A program made the translations under genes and the position numbers. 64,000 nucleotides of DNA from Clostridium sp. MSJ-8 (GTDB lineage Bacteria > Bacillota > Clostridia > Clostridiales > Clostridiaceae). The stretch's first letter is position 1. Each line of letters begins with the position of its first letter. The notes beneath the pieces were generated by a model, which saw only the letters and a program-made list of their open reading frames with translations, made no database searches and was not told the DNA's origin. This document shows positions 17,047 through 26,182 of the stretch, piece by piece. The stretch is from positions 16,225 through 80,224 of the forward strand of contig NZ_JAHLQH010000045.1 of NCBI RefSeq assembly GCF_018918325.1, given 5' to 3'.

Positions 17047-18198
17047 ATGGCATATGAATTTATATTACCAAACAAAACTATTATCGGTGAGAATGCATTG
17101 ATAGAAAGTATGAATATAATTAAGGGTTTAGGGAAAAAGGCATTAATTGTATGTGGCAAGGTTATGATGAAAAATGGAACGGTAGAATATTTAGTTAGTT
17201 TATTAGAAGAAAAGGGGATAAAATACAAGATATATAATAAAATAATCGGAGAACCTACAGATAAGATGATACATGATGGGGTAAAGGTATATGTAGATAA
17301 TAAGTGTGATTTTTGTATTGGAATAGGTGGAGGTAGTACCTTAGATAGTGCGAAAGCTATAGGGGCTATGACGTTTCTAGATGGTGATATATCAGATTAT
17401 ATGGGGGAAGATATTGTAGGGGATTTTCCACCGCTTGTTCTTATACCGACAACAGCTGGAACGGGATCGGAGGCAACTAAATTCACTATAATTACAGATA
17501 CTAAAAATGATATAAAGATGTTATTAAAAGGTGAAGATTTATTACCAGATTTAGCTGTTATTGATTATAGATTTTCGGTGACAGCACCTAAGAATATTAC
17601 AGCAGAAACAGCATTAGATGCTCTTACTCATGCAATTGAGAGTTTTACATCTAGAAGAGGAAATACATTAACAGATATGTATGCATTACGTGCAATACAG
17701 AGAATATTTGAATACTTACCTATAGCTTATAAAGATGGAAGTGATAAGAGGGCACGACAGGAATTGGCTATAGCTGCATTTGAAGCAGGAGTTTGTATAA
17801 ATAATTCTTCTGTAACATTAGTTCATGGAATGAGTAGACCTATAGGAGCAATTTTTCATATTCCACATGGACTGTCAAATGCTATGCTTCTAAAGGAATG
17901 TTTAAGTTATGCATTAGATGGGTGCTATGAGAAATTCAGTGAACTTGCTAAGTGCATTAATGTATCTCATGACTTTATGACTTGTGAAGAGGCTTCATGG
18001 GAATTTATAAAAGCTCTTGATAATTTATGTTCAATATGTGAAATACCAACATTAAAAGAATACGGAATAGATAAAGCTGATTTTGATAAAGTTATAGACA
18101 AGATGGCACAAGATGCAATAGATAGTGGTAGCCCTAGTAACACAATAAAAGATGTTTCTAAGGAGGATTTGATTGATATATATAAAAGGTTATGGTAA
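17047..18198 (+). CDS. Iron-containing alcohol dehydrogenase
   Basis: 383 residues from the ATG at 17047 (RBS GAGGTGAGG); an in-frame start 36 bases earlier lacks an RBS. NAD-binding GIGGGSTLDSAKAIG, PTTAGTGSEAT, and the metal ligands Asp and His in the ALDALTHAIE and HGMSRPIGAIFHIPHGLSNA regions. Full length for the type III (Fe-ADH) family. Likely an NAD(P)H-linked alcohol or aldehyde interconversion, under the adjacent PucR regulator. It lies about 5 kb from the RiPP operon with an opposing operon between, so I do not assign it a RiPP role. Confidence 0.9.
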   Translation: MAYEFILPNKTIIGENALIESMNIIKGLGKKALIVCGKVMMKNGTVEYLVSLLEEKGIKYKIYNKIIGEPTDKMIHDGVKVYVDNKCDFCIGIGGGSTLDSAKAIGAMTFLDGDISDYMGEDIVGDFPPLVLIPTTAGTGSEATKFTIITDTKNDIKMLLKGEDLLPDLAVIDYRFSVTAPKNITAETALDALTHAIESFTSRRGNTLTDMYALRAIQRIFEYLPIAYKDGSDKRARQELAIAAFEAGVCINNSSVTLVHGMSRPIGAIFHIPHGLSNAMLLKECLSYALDGCYEKFSELAKCINVSHDFMTCEEASWEFIKALDNLCSICEIPTLKEYGIDKADFDKVIDKMAQDAIDSGSPSNTIKDVSKEDLIDIYKRLW

Positions 18199-18230
18199 TA
18201 AATTACATAGTTGCTTATAGAGTAAAAAAA

Positions 18231-18306
18231 AATTAAGTTAGCTAAATGTTGAAAATTAATTAAAGTTAAAATAATACAACATTTTAAATGCTACCTTAAT
18301 TTTTTT
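18231..18306 (+). repeat. Dispersed palindrome copy / terminator after the alcohol dehydrogenase
   Basis: AATTAAGTTAGCTAAATGTT and ACAACATTTTAAATGCTACC then TTAATTTTTTT form an imperfect stem ending in a T run. The inside has decayed more than in other copies. Right flank to ~18360 (GAGAAATATTAAAATTTATT) is also family sequence. Confidence 0.7.
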
Positions 18307-18396
18307 ACAATGAGAAATATTAAAATTTATTATGAATATTTAGTTAAAGTAATAATTTGAATAGACGTTAGTGAATTAGTTAGGAGTGAAGCAAAT

Positions 18397-19305
18397 ATGA
18401 AGTCAAAAGAAAGATTAGGAATAATAATAGTTATAATTTGTGGAATGCTATGGGGATTAAGTGGAGTATTAGGTCAGCTCTTATTTGAAAATAGTGATAT
18501 AAGTGTAGGATGGTTAGTATCATTAAGAATGTTTGCTTCAGGAGTTATTATCTTAATATATTCTATAATTAAACAAGGGAAAAAAACTTTTTCAATATGG
18601 AAGGAAAAAAAACAAATACTATCATTTTTTATATTCACAGTTGTAGGGCTTATGGCAGTTCAGTATACTTATTTTGCGGCAGTAGAAGCATCTAATGCTG
18701 CAACAGCAACAGTAATACAATATACTTATCCTATATTAGTATTATTATATACATCAATTAGTATGAAAAAGTTACCTAAATTATATGAGACATGCGGAAT
18801 CATAATAGCATTTGTTGGAGTTGTATTAATAGCAACTCATGGGCATATTTCATCTTTAAGTATTTCAACAGAAGCTTTAATTATTGGATTATTGTCGGCA
18901 CTTTCTTTTATGTTTTATACAGTGTATCCAAAGAAATTATACAAACAGTTTGGATTACTTACAATTATGTCGTGGGCATTTATAATAGGTGGAGCATTGT
19001 TATTTGTTTTAACAGGATGTTATAAAACACCAGTTACTTTCGACAACTATACAATCGTATTAACAGTTATTATAACTCTATTTGGAACTATGATTCCTTT
19101 TGTTATATATGGCAAAGGAGTAGAATGGTTAGGTAATGTAAAGGCTAGTTTGTTTGTAACAGTAGAGCCTATATTTAGTGCTTTGTTAGCAATGATTATA
19201 GTAAAGACTACTTTTAAAATAATAGACATAGTTGGCTTTATATGTATAATAGGTGCAGTTGAGGTAGTGGCAATTAAATCAGCGAAACAAAAGAAGATTG
19301 AGTAG
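18397..19305 (+). CDS. EamA/DMT family transporter
   Basis: 302 residues with ten hydrophobic segments and the two EamA repeats (about 8-145 and 160-295). Typical motifs: GMLWGLSGVLGQ at the first helix and an EAS/VEPIFSALLAMII motif in the second half. RBS TTAGGAG. Drug/metabolite exporters of this group move amino acids, nucleosides or similar small molecules; no substrate can be read from the sequence. It lies alone between the alcohol dehydrogenase and the amino acid ABC operon. Confidence 0.85.
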   Translation: MKSKERLGIIIVIICGMLWGLSGVLGQLLFENSDISVGWLVSLRMFASGVIILIYSIIKQGKKTFSIWKEKKQILSFFIFTVVGLMAVQYTYFAAVEASNAATATVIQYTYPILVLLYTSISMKKLPKLYETCGIIIAFVGVVLIATHGHISSLSISTEALIIGLLSALSFMFYTVYPKKLYKQFGLLTIMSWAFIIGGALLFVLTGCYKTPVTFDNYTIVLTVIITLFGTMIPFVIYGKGVEWLGNVKASLFVTVEPIFSALLAMIIVKTTFKIIDIVGFICIIGAVEVVAIKSAKQKKIE

Positions 19306-19434
19306 AATTGTACAAAATGTGCACTTGCACAAAAAAAGCTATAAAAATGTGGTGGATTAAACATTGAACAAGGTATACTAATTTGTTATTATGTAATCAG
19401 ATAATAAATAAAGCAAATAAATTTTAGTTGCAAA

Positions 19435-19482
19435 GGAGCACATCCATTTAGTTGGTAAATGGAATGTGCTCCTGTTTTTTTT
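19435..19482 (+). terminator. Terminator or attenuator just before the amino acid ABC operon
   Basis: GGAGCACATCCATTTA / TAAATGGAATGTGCTCC (one bulged mismatch), five-base loop, then TGTTTTTTTT. It is 130 bases after the EamA stop but only 55 bases before the binding-protein start, so it may be a 5'-leader attenuator. I could not recognise a riboswitch class in front of it. Confidence 0.75.
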
Positions 19483-19536
19483 AAAGCTAGCATTAAAAAA
19501 CTTATCAAGCATTTTTCAATAGGGGAGGAACTAATT

Positions 19537-20442
19537 ATGAAAAAGATGTTAAAAAGATTAGCAATAATGTTATTAGTGGTAATGTCAATTGGAATTATGG
19601 GATGTGGAAAAGGTGATTCAGGAAGTGATGGGGGAAGTTCTTCAGATGGTGAACAAGTAAGTGATACATTAAAAAGATTAAGAAAAGAAGGTACTTTGGT
19701 AGTTGGATCTTCTGGTGATGCACCATTTGCATATATTGATCAAGATACAAAAGAATTTAAAGGTGTTGATGCTGAAATAATTAAAGAAGTTGCAAAAAGA
19801 CTTGGAATTAAAAATGTAGAAATGCAATTAATACCTTTCTCAGAATTAATATTGAATTTAAATTCAGGAAATATTGATATCATAGCAGATTGTATGTATA
19901 TAAAGAAGGAAAGAGCAAAACAAATTTATTATGGTGAAGTATGGTATACACAAGGTGGAGGACTATTAGTACCTGAAGACAGTGATATAAAATCTGTAGA
20001 TGATTTTGATCCAAAATCAACAAAAGTAGGATATACACCAGGAACTATATGGCAAGGAATAGTTGAAGGATGGAAAGAAGATGGATTAATCAAAGAAGCT
20101 GTAGCAACAGGAGATCAATCTGAATCAGTAGTAGCATTACAATATGGAAAGATAGATGCATATATAACAGACTCAACAGTTGTTGAAAATTGGTTTGCTA
20201 ATTCACCTGATACAGTAAAAGGATTAAAGATGGCAGAGAACTATAAAGACGAAAAATCAGCAATAGGTCATATTGCACCAGCAGTAGCATTTGGCGATGA
20301 AGATTTCATGAAAGAGATAAATGATGTTGTTGTACAATTGAGAGATGAAGGATTTATAGATAAAGTATTTGAAGATTATGGATTAGATCCAAAGCTTCAT
20401 ATGATTACTAATGATGAACGTGTATATGAGCCAGAAAGCTAA
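19537..20442 (+). CDS. Polar amino acid ABC transporter substrate-binding lipoprotein
   Basis: 301 residues from the ATG at 19537 (RBS GGGGAGGA). Lipoprotein signal: KK, hydrophobic core, lipobox IGIMGC, then a Gly/Ser linker. The mature part is a family 3 periplasmic-type binding protein (LRKEGTLVVGSSGDAPFAY, GVDAEIIKEVAKRLG). With the following ATPase and permease it makes a PAAT-type importer. Ligand unknown. Confidence 0.9.
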   Translation: MKKMLKRLAIMLLVVMSIGIMGCGKGDSGSDGGSSSDGEQVSDTLKRLRKEGTLVVGSSGDAPFAYIDQDTKEFKGVDAEIIKEVAKRLGIKNVEMQLIPFSELILNLNSGNIDIIADCMYIKKERAKQIYYGEVWYTQGGGLLVPEDSDIKSVDDFDPKSTKVGYTPGTIWQGIVEGWKEDGLIKEAVATGDQSESVVALQYGKIDAYITDSTVVENWFANSPDTVKGLKMAENYKDEKSAIGHIAPAVAFGDEDFMKEINDVVVQLRDEGFIDKVFEDYGLDPKLHMITNDERVYEPES

Positions 20443-20455
20443 AATAATAAATATT

Positions 20456-20484
20456 AACGTGTAGGCGATTTAAGCCTACACGTT
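20456..20484 (+). other. Intra-operon hairpin
   Basis: AACGTGTAGGC / GCCTACACGTT with a seven-base loop and no T run, between the binding-protein and ATPase genes. Such hairpins protect the upstream message end, so that the binding protein is made in excess over the other parts; that role is inferred. Confidence 0.65.
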
Positions 20485-20536
20485 ATAAGTTAAAAGAGTG
20501 TTACAGAGATGTATAGCAAAAAAGGAGGTCTTTTTT

Positions 20537-21271
20537 ATGGCTTTATTAGAAGTTAAGGGATTACAAAAAAGTTTTGGAGATTTAAAAGTTTTAAGAGACG
20601 TAAATATAAAAGTAGAAGAAGGAGAAGTTCTTGTATTAATAGGACCTTCTGGATCAGGAAAAAGTACACTTCTTAGGTGTTTGAATCTCCTAGAGACACC
20701 TACATCAGGTGAGATTATATATGATAAACAGAATATATTAGAGAAAAAATTTGATGTAAAAAAATATAGACAATCAGTAGGAATGTGTTTTCAAAGGTAT
20801 AATTTATTTCCATTTATGACTGTATTAGAAAATGTAACTTTTGCACCATGTTTAATATTAAAGAAAGACAAGGAAGAAGCTAAAAGAGTTGCACTTGAAT
20901 TATTAGACAAGGTTGGACTTAAAGATAAGGCTGATGTTTATCCAACTACATTATCAGGTGGACAACAACAACGTGTAGCTATAGCAAGAGCCTTAGCTAT
21001 GGAGCCTAGAATAATGTTGTTTGATGAACCAACATCAGCATTAGATCCAGAATTAGTTGGAGAAGTATTAAATGTTATGAGAGATTTAGCTAAAGATGGA
21101 ATGACAATGGTTGTTGTTACTCATGAAATGGGATTTGCAAGAGATGTTGCTGATAGAGCAATATTTATGGATGGCGGATATGTTGTTGAAGAGAGCAGTC
21201 CAAAAGAAATGTTCTCTAATCCAAAGAATGAACGTACAAAAGCATTCTTATCAAGAGTATTAAATAATTAG
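20537..21271 (+). CDS. Polar amino acid ABC transporter ATP-binding protein
   Basis: 244 residues from the ATG at 20537 (RBS AAAGGAGG). Walker A ([15 protein letters not shown]), signature ([15 protein letters not shown]), Walker B ([14 protein letters not shown]) and switch His ([13 protein letters not shown]). The EMGFA stretch and overall length mark the GlnQ/PAAT subgroup. Couples to the permease 18 bases downstream. Confidence 0.93.
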   Translation: MALLEVKGLQKSFGDLKVLRDVNIKVEEGEVLVLIGPSGSGKSTLLRCLNLLETPTSGEIIYDKQNILEKKFDVKKYRQSVGMCFQRYNLFPFMTVLENVTFAPCLILKKDKEEAKRVALELLDKVGLKDKADVYPTTLSGGQQQRVAIARALAMEPRIMLFDEPTSALDPELVGEVLNVMRDLAKDGMTMVVVTHEMGFARDVADRAIFMDGGYVVEESSPKEMFSNPKNERTKAFLSRVLNN

Positions 21272-21289
21272 AGGCAGGAGGAATCAGAC

Positions 21290-22006
21290 ATGAGAGTTAT
21301 ACAAAACTTAGATTTTCTAAGAGCATTTAAAGAGCTACTTCCTAAGTTGTTAGGAAGTGCGTTGGGAATAGTTGTCACAGTAACAATAATTGGTTTTATT
21401 TTAGCACTAGTGTTAGGATTTCTTCTTGCACTTGCAAGAGTATCTAAGCATAAGGTTCTAAATAGAATAGTAATTGTATTTCAAGAAATTATTCGTGGTA
21501 CTCCATTACTAGTTCAATTAGTATATATCTACTATGTTGTACCGTTATTAATAGAAGTAATAGTATATTTGATTACAGGTAATGATAATAAGGTTGAATT
21601 AACACCAGTAGTTGCAGGTATCATTGGTATGGGAATTAATTATGGTACATATATATCAGAAGTAATTCGTTCAGCAATCATATCAATAGATAAAGGACAA
21701 ACAGAAGCAGCTTTAGCATTAGGTTTATCACCTAGACAAGCTATGTTTAGAATAGTATTACCACAAGCATTTAAAATGTCTGTTCCTGTATTCGGAAATT
21801 ATCTTGTAATGTTAGTAAAAGATACTTCATTAATGGCTTACATTACAGCTCAAGAGTTCCTTATGACTACTAAGGCATATACTGCTCAAACATTCTTAAC
21901 TATTGAATCATATACAATATTAGCACTTGTATATTTATGTATATGTATTCCATTGTCATTATTAGTTAAGTTAGTAGAAAGAAAGGTAAGTAAGAGTTCA
22001 AGATAA
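21290..22006 (+). CDS. Polar amino acid ABC transporter permease
   Basis: 238 residues with five to six membrane helices. The cytoplasmic coupling loop EAALALGLSPRQAMFRIVLPQA is the standard EAA motif of HisM/GlnP permeases, and the N-terminal part has FQEIIRGTPLLVQL. RBS GGCAGGAGG. Only one permease gene is present, so the transporter is probably a homodimer. Confidence 0.93.
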   Translation: MRVIQNLDFLRAFKELLPKLLGSALGIVVTVTIIGFILALVLGFLLALARVSKHKVLNRIVIVFQEIIRGTPLLVQLVYIYYVVPLLIEVIVYLITGNDNKVELTPVVAGIIGMGINYGTYISEVIRSAIISIDKGQTEAALALGLSPRQAMFRIVLPQAFKMSVPVFGNYLVMLVKDTSLMAYITAQEFLMTTKAYTAQTFLTIESYTILALVYLCICIPLSLLVKLVERKVSKSSR

Positions 22007-22024
22007 GTCAAGGGGGTTTTAGAT

Positions 22025-22615
22025 ATGAAATATGTAATAACAATTAGTAGAGAATTCGGATGTGCTGCAAGAGATATAGGACATGGAATATCATCACAAT
22101 TAGGACTTAAATTTTATGATAAGGATATGATAGATCTAGTTGCACAAAAAGCAGGAATCCATGTAGATATAATAAAAGAAAATGATGAGAAAGTTACAAG
22201 AACATTAAAAGAATTTTTATATGGATCTTCAACTAATTTCTATTCAGAAAAGGCTATACAAGCACAAGCTGAAGTCGTTAGAGAAATTGCAGATAAAGAA
22301 ACTTGCGTTATATTTGGAAGATGTTCTGATTATTTCTTGAGGGAATATTCTAATTGCTTTAATATATTCTTATATGCACCTTTAGAGTATCGTATCAAAC
22401 ATATTGCAGAAGCGTATGGATTAGATGAAAAGGCGGCTGAAAAGATGGTTAAGAAAGTTGATAAGCAGAGACATAATTACTATAAATATGTTACAGGAAA
22501 AAACCGTGGTGATAGAGATGGAAAAAACATTATGGTAGATGTTAGTTATTTCGGAGTAGATGGAACTGTAGATTTAATATGTAAAGCAATAAAACAGAAG
22601 TTTAATATAGAATAA
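22025..22615 (+). CDS. Cytidylate kinase-like family protein
   Basis: 196 residues. Starts MKYVITISREFGCAARDIGH, the typical start of the 'cytidylate kinase-like' P-loop group, in which the phosphate-binding loop is altered. Further motifs: FYDKDMIDLVAQKAG and VIFGRCSDYFLREY. Probably a nucleotide or small-molecule kinase; the substrate is unknown. It follows the permease by 18 bases and may be cotranscribed with the amino acid transporter. Confidence 0.8.
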   Translation: MKYVITISREFGCAARDIGHGISSQLGLKFYDKDMIDLVAQKAGIHVDIIKENDEKVTRTLKEFLYGSSTNFYSEKAIQAQAEVVREIADKETCVIFGRCSDYFLREYSNCFNIFLYAPLEYRIKHIAEAYGLDEKAAEKMVKKVDKQRHNYYKYVTGKNRGDRDGKNIMVDVSYFGVDGTVDLICKAIKQKFNIE

Positions 22616-22719
22616 AAAATTATTGCAATATTTATTAGATAAATTATATTTTACAATTAATTAATATCAAAATTATATGTTTAAGTAAATAATATAATAT
22701 GTATAAAATCCAATGTTAT

Positions 22720-22960
22720 TTGGTTTGATTAATATTCTGTTTGTTATTAGTATCAATATCATGTGTTTTCATAAATAGCATAATTTCATTAAGTATTTCT
22801 AAATATAAAAAAATTAAGTTAGCTAAATGTTGTAAACTCACTAAAGTTCAAACAGTACAACATTTTAAACGCTACCTTAATTTTTTTATAATAAGAAATA
22901 CTAAAATTCATTATAATAATATTATTTTACTTAAATCAATAATTTGATATTAATTAACTA
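22720..22960. repeat. Long imperfect palindrome, full copy
   Basis: The left flank (ATTAGTATCAATATCATGTG and on) is a rough reverse complement of the right flank (TAAGAAATACTAAAATTCAT to TTGATATTAATTAAC). The centre is a stem AAATTAAGTTAGCTAAATGT / ACATTTTAAACGCTACCTTAA, with inner AACTC/AAGTT, then T7. It lies within the ~700-base non-coding gap after the kinase-like gene and probably acts as its terminator. Confidence 0.7.
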
Positions 22961-23045
22961 ATTTTTTATACAGAAGTGCATAATACATAAGATACTTGTT
23001 GATAATAGAGATATGCTAAAAAAACACCATAACGCTTGAATATTT

Positions 23046-23190
23046 AAAATAGAAGTAATTTGATGGAACAAAGCATTTTTGCTAGGGAAGAATTAATAAT
23101 GTTTATAATAAATAAAATACTGTAAGAAATTAAAGGTAAGTATGAATAAAATTGAGCAAACGCTTTGTAAAATCAAATCACTTCTATTTT
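23046..23190 (+). other. 145-base inverted-repeat element upstream of the P-type ATPase
   Basis: Outer arms AAAATAGAAGTAATTTGAT (23046-23064) and ATCAAATCACTTCTATTTT (23172-23190) pair with one G-U-type mismatch. A second stem ACAAAGC (23068-23074) / GCTTTGT (23162-23168) continues inward. The middle ~85 bases carry a poor short frame only. It ends ~130 bases before the ATPase start. It may be a structured leader, a small RNA or a small non-autonomous element; it matches no riboswitch class I know. Confidence 0.55.
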
Positions 23191-23318
23191 AATTAATTAC
23201 TTTTTCATTTTTAAAGCGGATTTTACTTATTTTTAACATAGATTTTACATAAAGAAGATATACTAAACAAGTAAATGTAAAAAATTAACTAAAAATGTGA
23301 AGTGGAGTATATTGATCT

Positions 23319-25634
23319 ATGAATAACAGTGATAGAATTAGAGGATTAACTACTGAAGAAGTTTCGGAGAGAATAACACAAGGAAAAGTAAATATTATAG
23401 AGGATAAAAATACAAAGAGTAATTGGCAGATAATTTCTGAAAATGTATTTACATTGTTTAACTTATTTAACTTTATAATTGCAGTGGCATTAACAGCTGT
23501 TGGAGCTTATTCTAATTTGGCTTTTATGCTTATAATTGGAATTAATGTATGTATTGGAATTGTTCAAGAAATACATGCTAAGAATATGGTTGAGAAACTA
23601 TCAGTATTAAATGTGTCTAAGATTAATGTTATTAGAGATGGGGAAAGCTGTGAGATAGAGGTTAGTGATATAGTAATTGATGATACAATAATACTTAGTA
23701 TGGGGGATCAGATTCCTTCAGATTCGGTAGTCACAGATGGAAGAATAGAAGTTAATGAGTCATTATTGACAGGTGAATCAGATGTTATAGTTAAGAATCC
23801 TGGAGATAAACTTTTTTCGGGAAGTTATGTAGTAAGTGGTAAATGTAGTGCTATAGTAGAGAAGGTAGGTAAAGATAATTTTGCAACTCAGATAGCTATG
23901 AAATCTAAAAAGCACAAGAAATTACATTCAGAGTTATTAGATTCTATGAGGAAAGTAACTAAATTAACTAGTTTTATTATAATTCCAGTAGGTGCAATAT
24001 TATTTATTGAAGCATATGTTTTTAGAGGTGATCTACTAAAAGAATCAGTAATTGCAACATCAGCAGCACTATTAGGTATGTTGCCTAAAGGATTGGTTTT
24101 GTTAATAAGTATATCACTTGCAACTGGAGTTATGAAACTTGCCAAGAAAAAAGTATTAGTTCAAGATCTATATAGTGTAGAAACATTAGCTCATGTAGAT
24201 GTGTTGTGCTTGGATAAGACAGGAACAATAACAGAAGGAAAAATGAAAGTTGTTAATGTGGATATATTTGATAAGGATGTTATTCCTATAGATGTTAACA
24301 AAGCGATGGGGGCATTTGTTAATAATATGGAGGATAATAATGCTACCTTTGAAGCTCTTAAGAATTATTTTACAGAAGATGATCATCAATTTGAAGTAAT
24401 AGATAAAGTGAACTTTTCATCAGAAAGAAAATGGAGTTCGGTAACAATTAAAGATATTGGAACAATAGTTATTGGAGCACCAGAGAGACTTATGAAGAAA
24501 AGTAGTTTTGTAATGCCTAAAGAAAAGATTAAGCTTCAAGAAAGTGGTATGAGAATATTGTTAATTGCATTTACCAATGAAGATATAATAGAAGGGGAAT
24601 TACCAGAACTTAATATTGTAGCAACTATAGAATTAACAGATCCACTTCGTAAGAATGCTAAAAAAATGCTAGGTTTCTTTAAAGAAGAAGGAGTGAAAGT
24701 AAAGATAATATCAGGAGATAATCCTATAACTGTTTCAAGTATAGCGAAACAAGCAGGACTTGAAGAATATAATTCTTATATAGATTTATCAGATATAGAA
24801 TCAAATGATATAATACCAGAATTAGTAGATAAATACTCTATATTTGCAAGAGTATCGCCAGATCAGAAGTATTTGCTTGTTAAAGCTCTACAAGAAAAAG
24901 GTCATACAGTAGCTATGACTGGAGATGGAGTTAATGATGTCATAGCGTTGAGGCAAGCTGATTGTAGTATAACTATGCCTGAAGCAAGTGATGTTGCTAA
25001 ACAAGTATCTCAAGTAGTATTATTAGAATCAGATTTTGGCGTGTTAAAAGATGTATTAATGGAAGGAAGAAGAGTTGTAAATAATATAACTAATGTTGCT
25101 AGAATATTCTTTATTAAAACTTTCTATTCAGTTTTATTATCTATATTAAATATAGTAACATGTACTCAATTCCCGTTCATTCCTATACAGATAACTTTGA
25201 TAGATTTAGCTATAGAGGGATATACATCATTTTTCCTTTCATTTGAAGAAAATCAAAAGAGAATTAAAGATACATTCCTTAGAAGTGTTATAAGAAATGT
25301 GTGGATATATTCTGTAACAATAATAATTAATATAATAATTATGTATTTATTATATAAACCATTAGGTATTAAATATGATGAAGCTACTACTGTTATGTAT
25401 TACATAGTAGGATTTGTTAGTATATTAGCAGTTATTAAAGCTTGTAGACCATTTAATAAGTTAAGAGCATTTTTAGCTAGTACAACAGCAGTAGGTTTTT
25501 TTGTGGCCACAATTCTCTTTAAGAATTTATTACAACTATCTTCAATTGGAAGTACAGCAATGATTGTACTAGGTATATTATTTATATTTAGTACAATTAT
25601 TATAACCACTAAAAATAAAATAACTTGTAATTAA
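23319..25634 (+). CDS. P-type cation-transporting ATPase (CtpE-like)
   Basis: 771 residues, complete: actuator motif LTGESD, phosphorylation site DKTGTITEG, hinge TGDGVNDVIALRQADCS, and about eight to ten membrane helices (four before the phosphorylation domain, the remainder in the last ~190 residues). The length and the short N terminus fit the HAD-IC ATPases of the CtpE type, which move Ca2+ or Mg2+; the ion is not certain. ATG start at 23319 with a GTGGAG RBS. It stands alone, behind a long leader with an inverted-repeat element. Confidence 0.88.
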   Translation: MNNSDRIRGLTTEEVSERITQGKVNIIEDKNTKSNWQIISENVFTLFNLFNFIIAVALTAVGAYSNLAFMLIIGINVCIGIVQEIHAKNMVEKLSVLNVSKINVIRDGESCEIEVSDIVIDDTIILSMGDQIPSDSVVTDGRIEVNESLLTGESDVIVKNPGDKLFSGSYVVSGKCSAIVEKVGKDNFATQIAMKSKKHKKLHSELLDSMRKVTKLTSFIIIPVGAILFIEAYVFRGDLLKESVIATSAALLGMLPKGLVLLISISLATGVMKLAKKKVLVQDLYSVETLAHVDVLCLDKTGTITEGKMKVVNVDIFDKDVIPIDVNKAMGAFVNNMEDNNATFEALKNYFTEDDHQFEVIDKVNFSSERKWSSVTIKDIGTIVIGAPERLMKKSSFVMPKEKIKLQESGMRILLIAFTNEDIIEGELPELNIVATIELTDPLRKNAKKMLGFFKEEGVKVKIISGDNPITVSSIAKQAGLEEYNSYIDLSDIESNDIIPELVDKYSIFARVSPDQKYLLVKALQEKGHTVAMTGDGVNDVIALRQADCSITMPEASDVAKQVSQVVLLESDFGVLKDVLMEGRRVVNNITNVARIFFIKTFYSVLLSILNIVTCTQFPFIPIQITLIDLAIEGYTSFFLSFEENQKRIKDTFLRSVIRNVWIYSVTIIINIIIMYLLYKPLGIKYDEATTVMYYIVGFVSILAVIKACRPFNKLRAFLASTTAVGFFVATILFKNLLQLSSIGSTAMIVLGILFIFSTIIITTKNKITCN

Positions 25635-25662
25635 ATTTTAATTAGAAATATTTTTGTTTTCT

Positions 25663-25696
25663 GCTAGTTGTTTTTGTGACAAACTAGCTTTTTTTT
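25663..25696 (+). terminator. Terminator of the P-type ATPase gene
   Basis: GCTAGTTG...CAAACTAGC stem followed by eight T. Confidence 0.85.
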
Positions 25697-26045
25697 ATAA
25701 TCTTTAAATTTTTATACTAAACTCATATTTTATTTCTTCTTTGTATTTTACTTATAACTTTATAATATTAACAGAGACCTTTTTGTATACAATAAATCAT
25801 AGTTTACATTGCTGTTACTTATCACAACAATATAATAATGCATTATATAAATATAGCCCCAAAGGAAAAAATTATATTGTATAATATGTGATAAAATAGC
25901 AGACCAACTTGTTATAAATAAAAATTATAACAAGTTAGAACTTTTATATATTTTACAAAGAAGACTTAACTTGGTAAGATAAATACATAGTAATTCCTAG
26001 CAAACATATATGAAATGTAAAAAAGAAAAAAGGAGCTGATCGAAA
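25697..26045. other. Non-coding gap before metY
   Basis: Very AT-rich, no gene seen. It holds a hairpin at 25906-25936 (AACTTGTTATAA / TTATAACAAGTT) and several TATAAT-like boxes. I looked for an S-box (SAM) or T-box leader and found neither. Confidence 0.5.
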
Positions 26046-26105
26046 ATGAAAATTGTTGATAGTTACTTTAAAAATGAATTGATGGTAGAACGAATGTGTA
26101 TATAA
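26046..26105 (+). CDS. Possible 19-residue leader peptide before metY
   Basis: ATG six to eight bases after AAGGAGC. The product is MKIVDSYFKNELMVERMCI, with two Met and one Cys in its last seven residues, 77 bases before a methionine/cysteine biosynthesis gene. That composition is suggestive of translation-coupled control, but no competing terminator hairpin is visible between it and metY. May be a chance frame. Confidence 0.35.
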   Translation: MKIVDSYFKNELMVERMCI

Positions 26106-26182
26106 GTATTAGGTTATATAAGAAAAAAACGAAGAATTAAAAGATAAAGAAATAATAAATGGAAATTTTGGAGGAGATAATT

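Noticed and set aside
17047..18198. Iron alcohol dehydrogenase as the daptide oxidase
   Set aside because: It is separated from the cluster by an opposing operon and paired with a PucR regulator; the SDR inside the cluster is the better candidate.
25697..26182. SAM (S-box) riboswitch or T-box before metY
   Set aside because: No S-box conserved core or T-box sequence was found.
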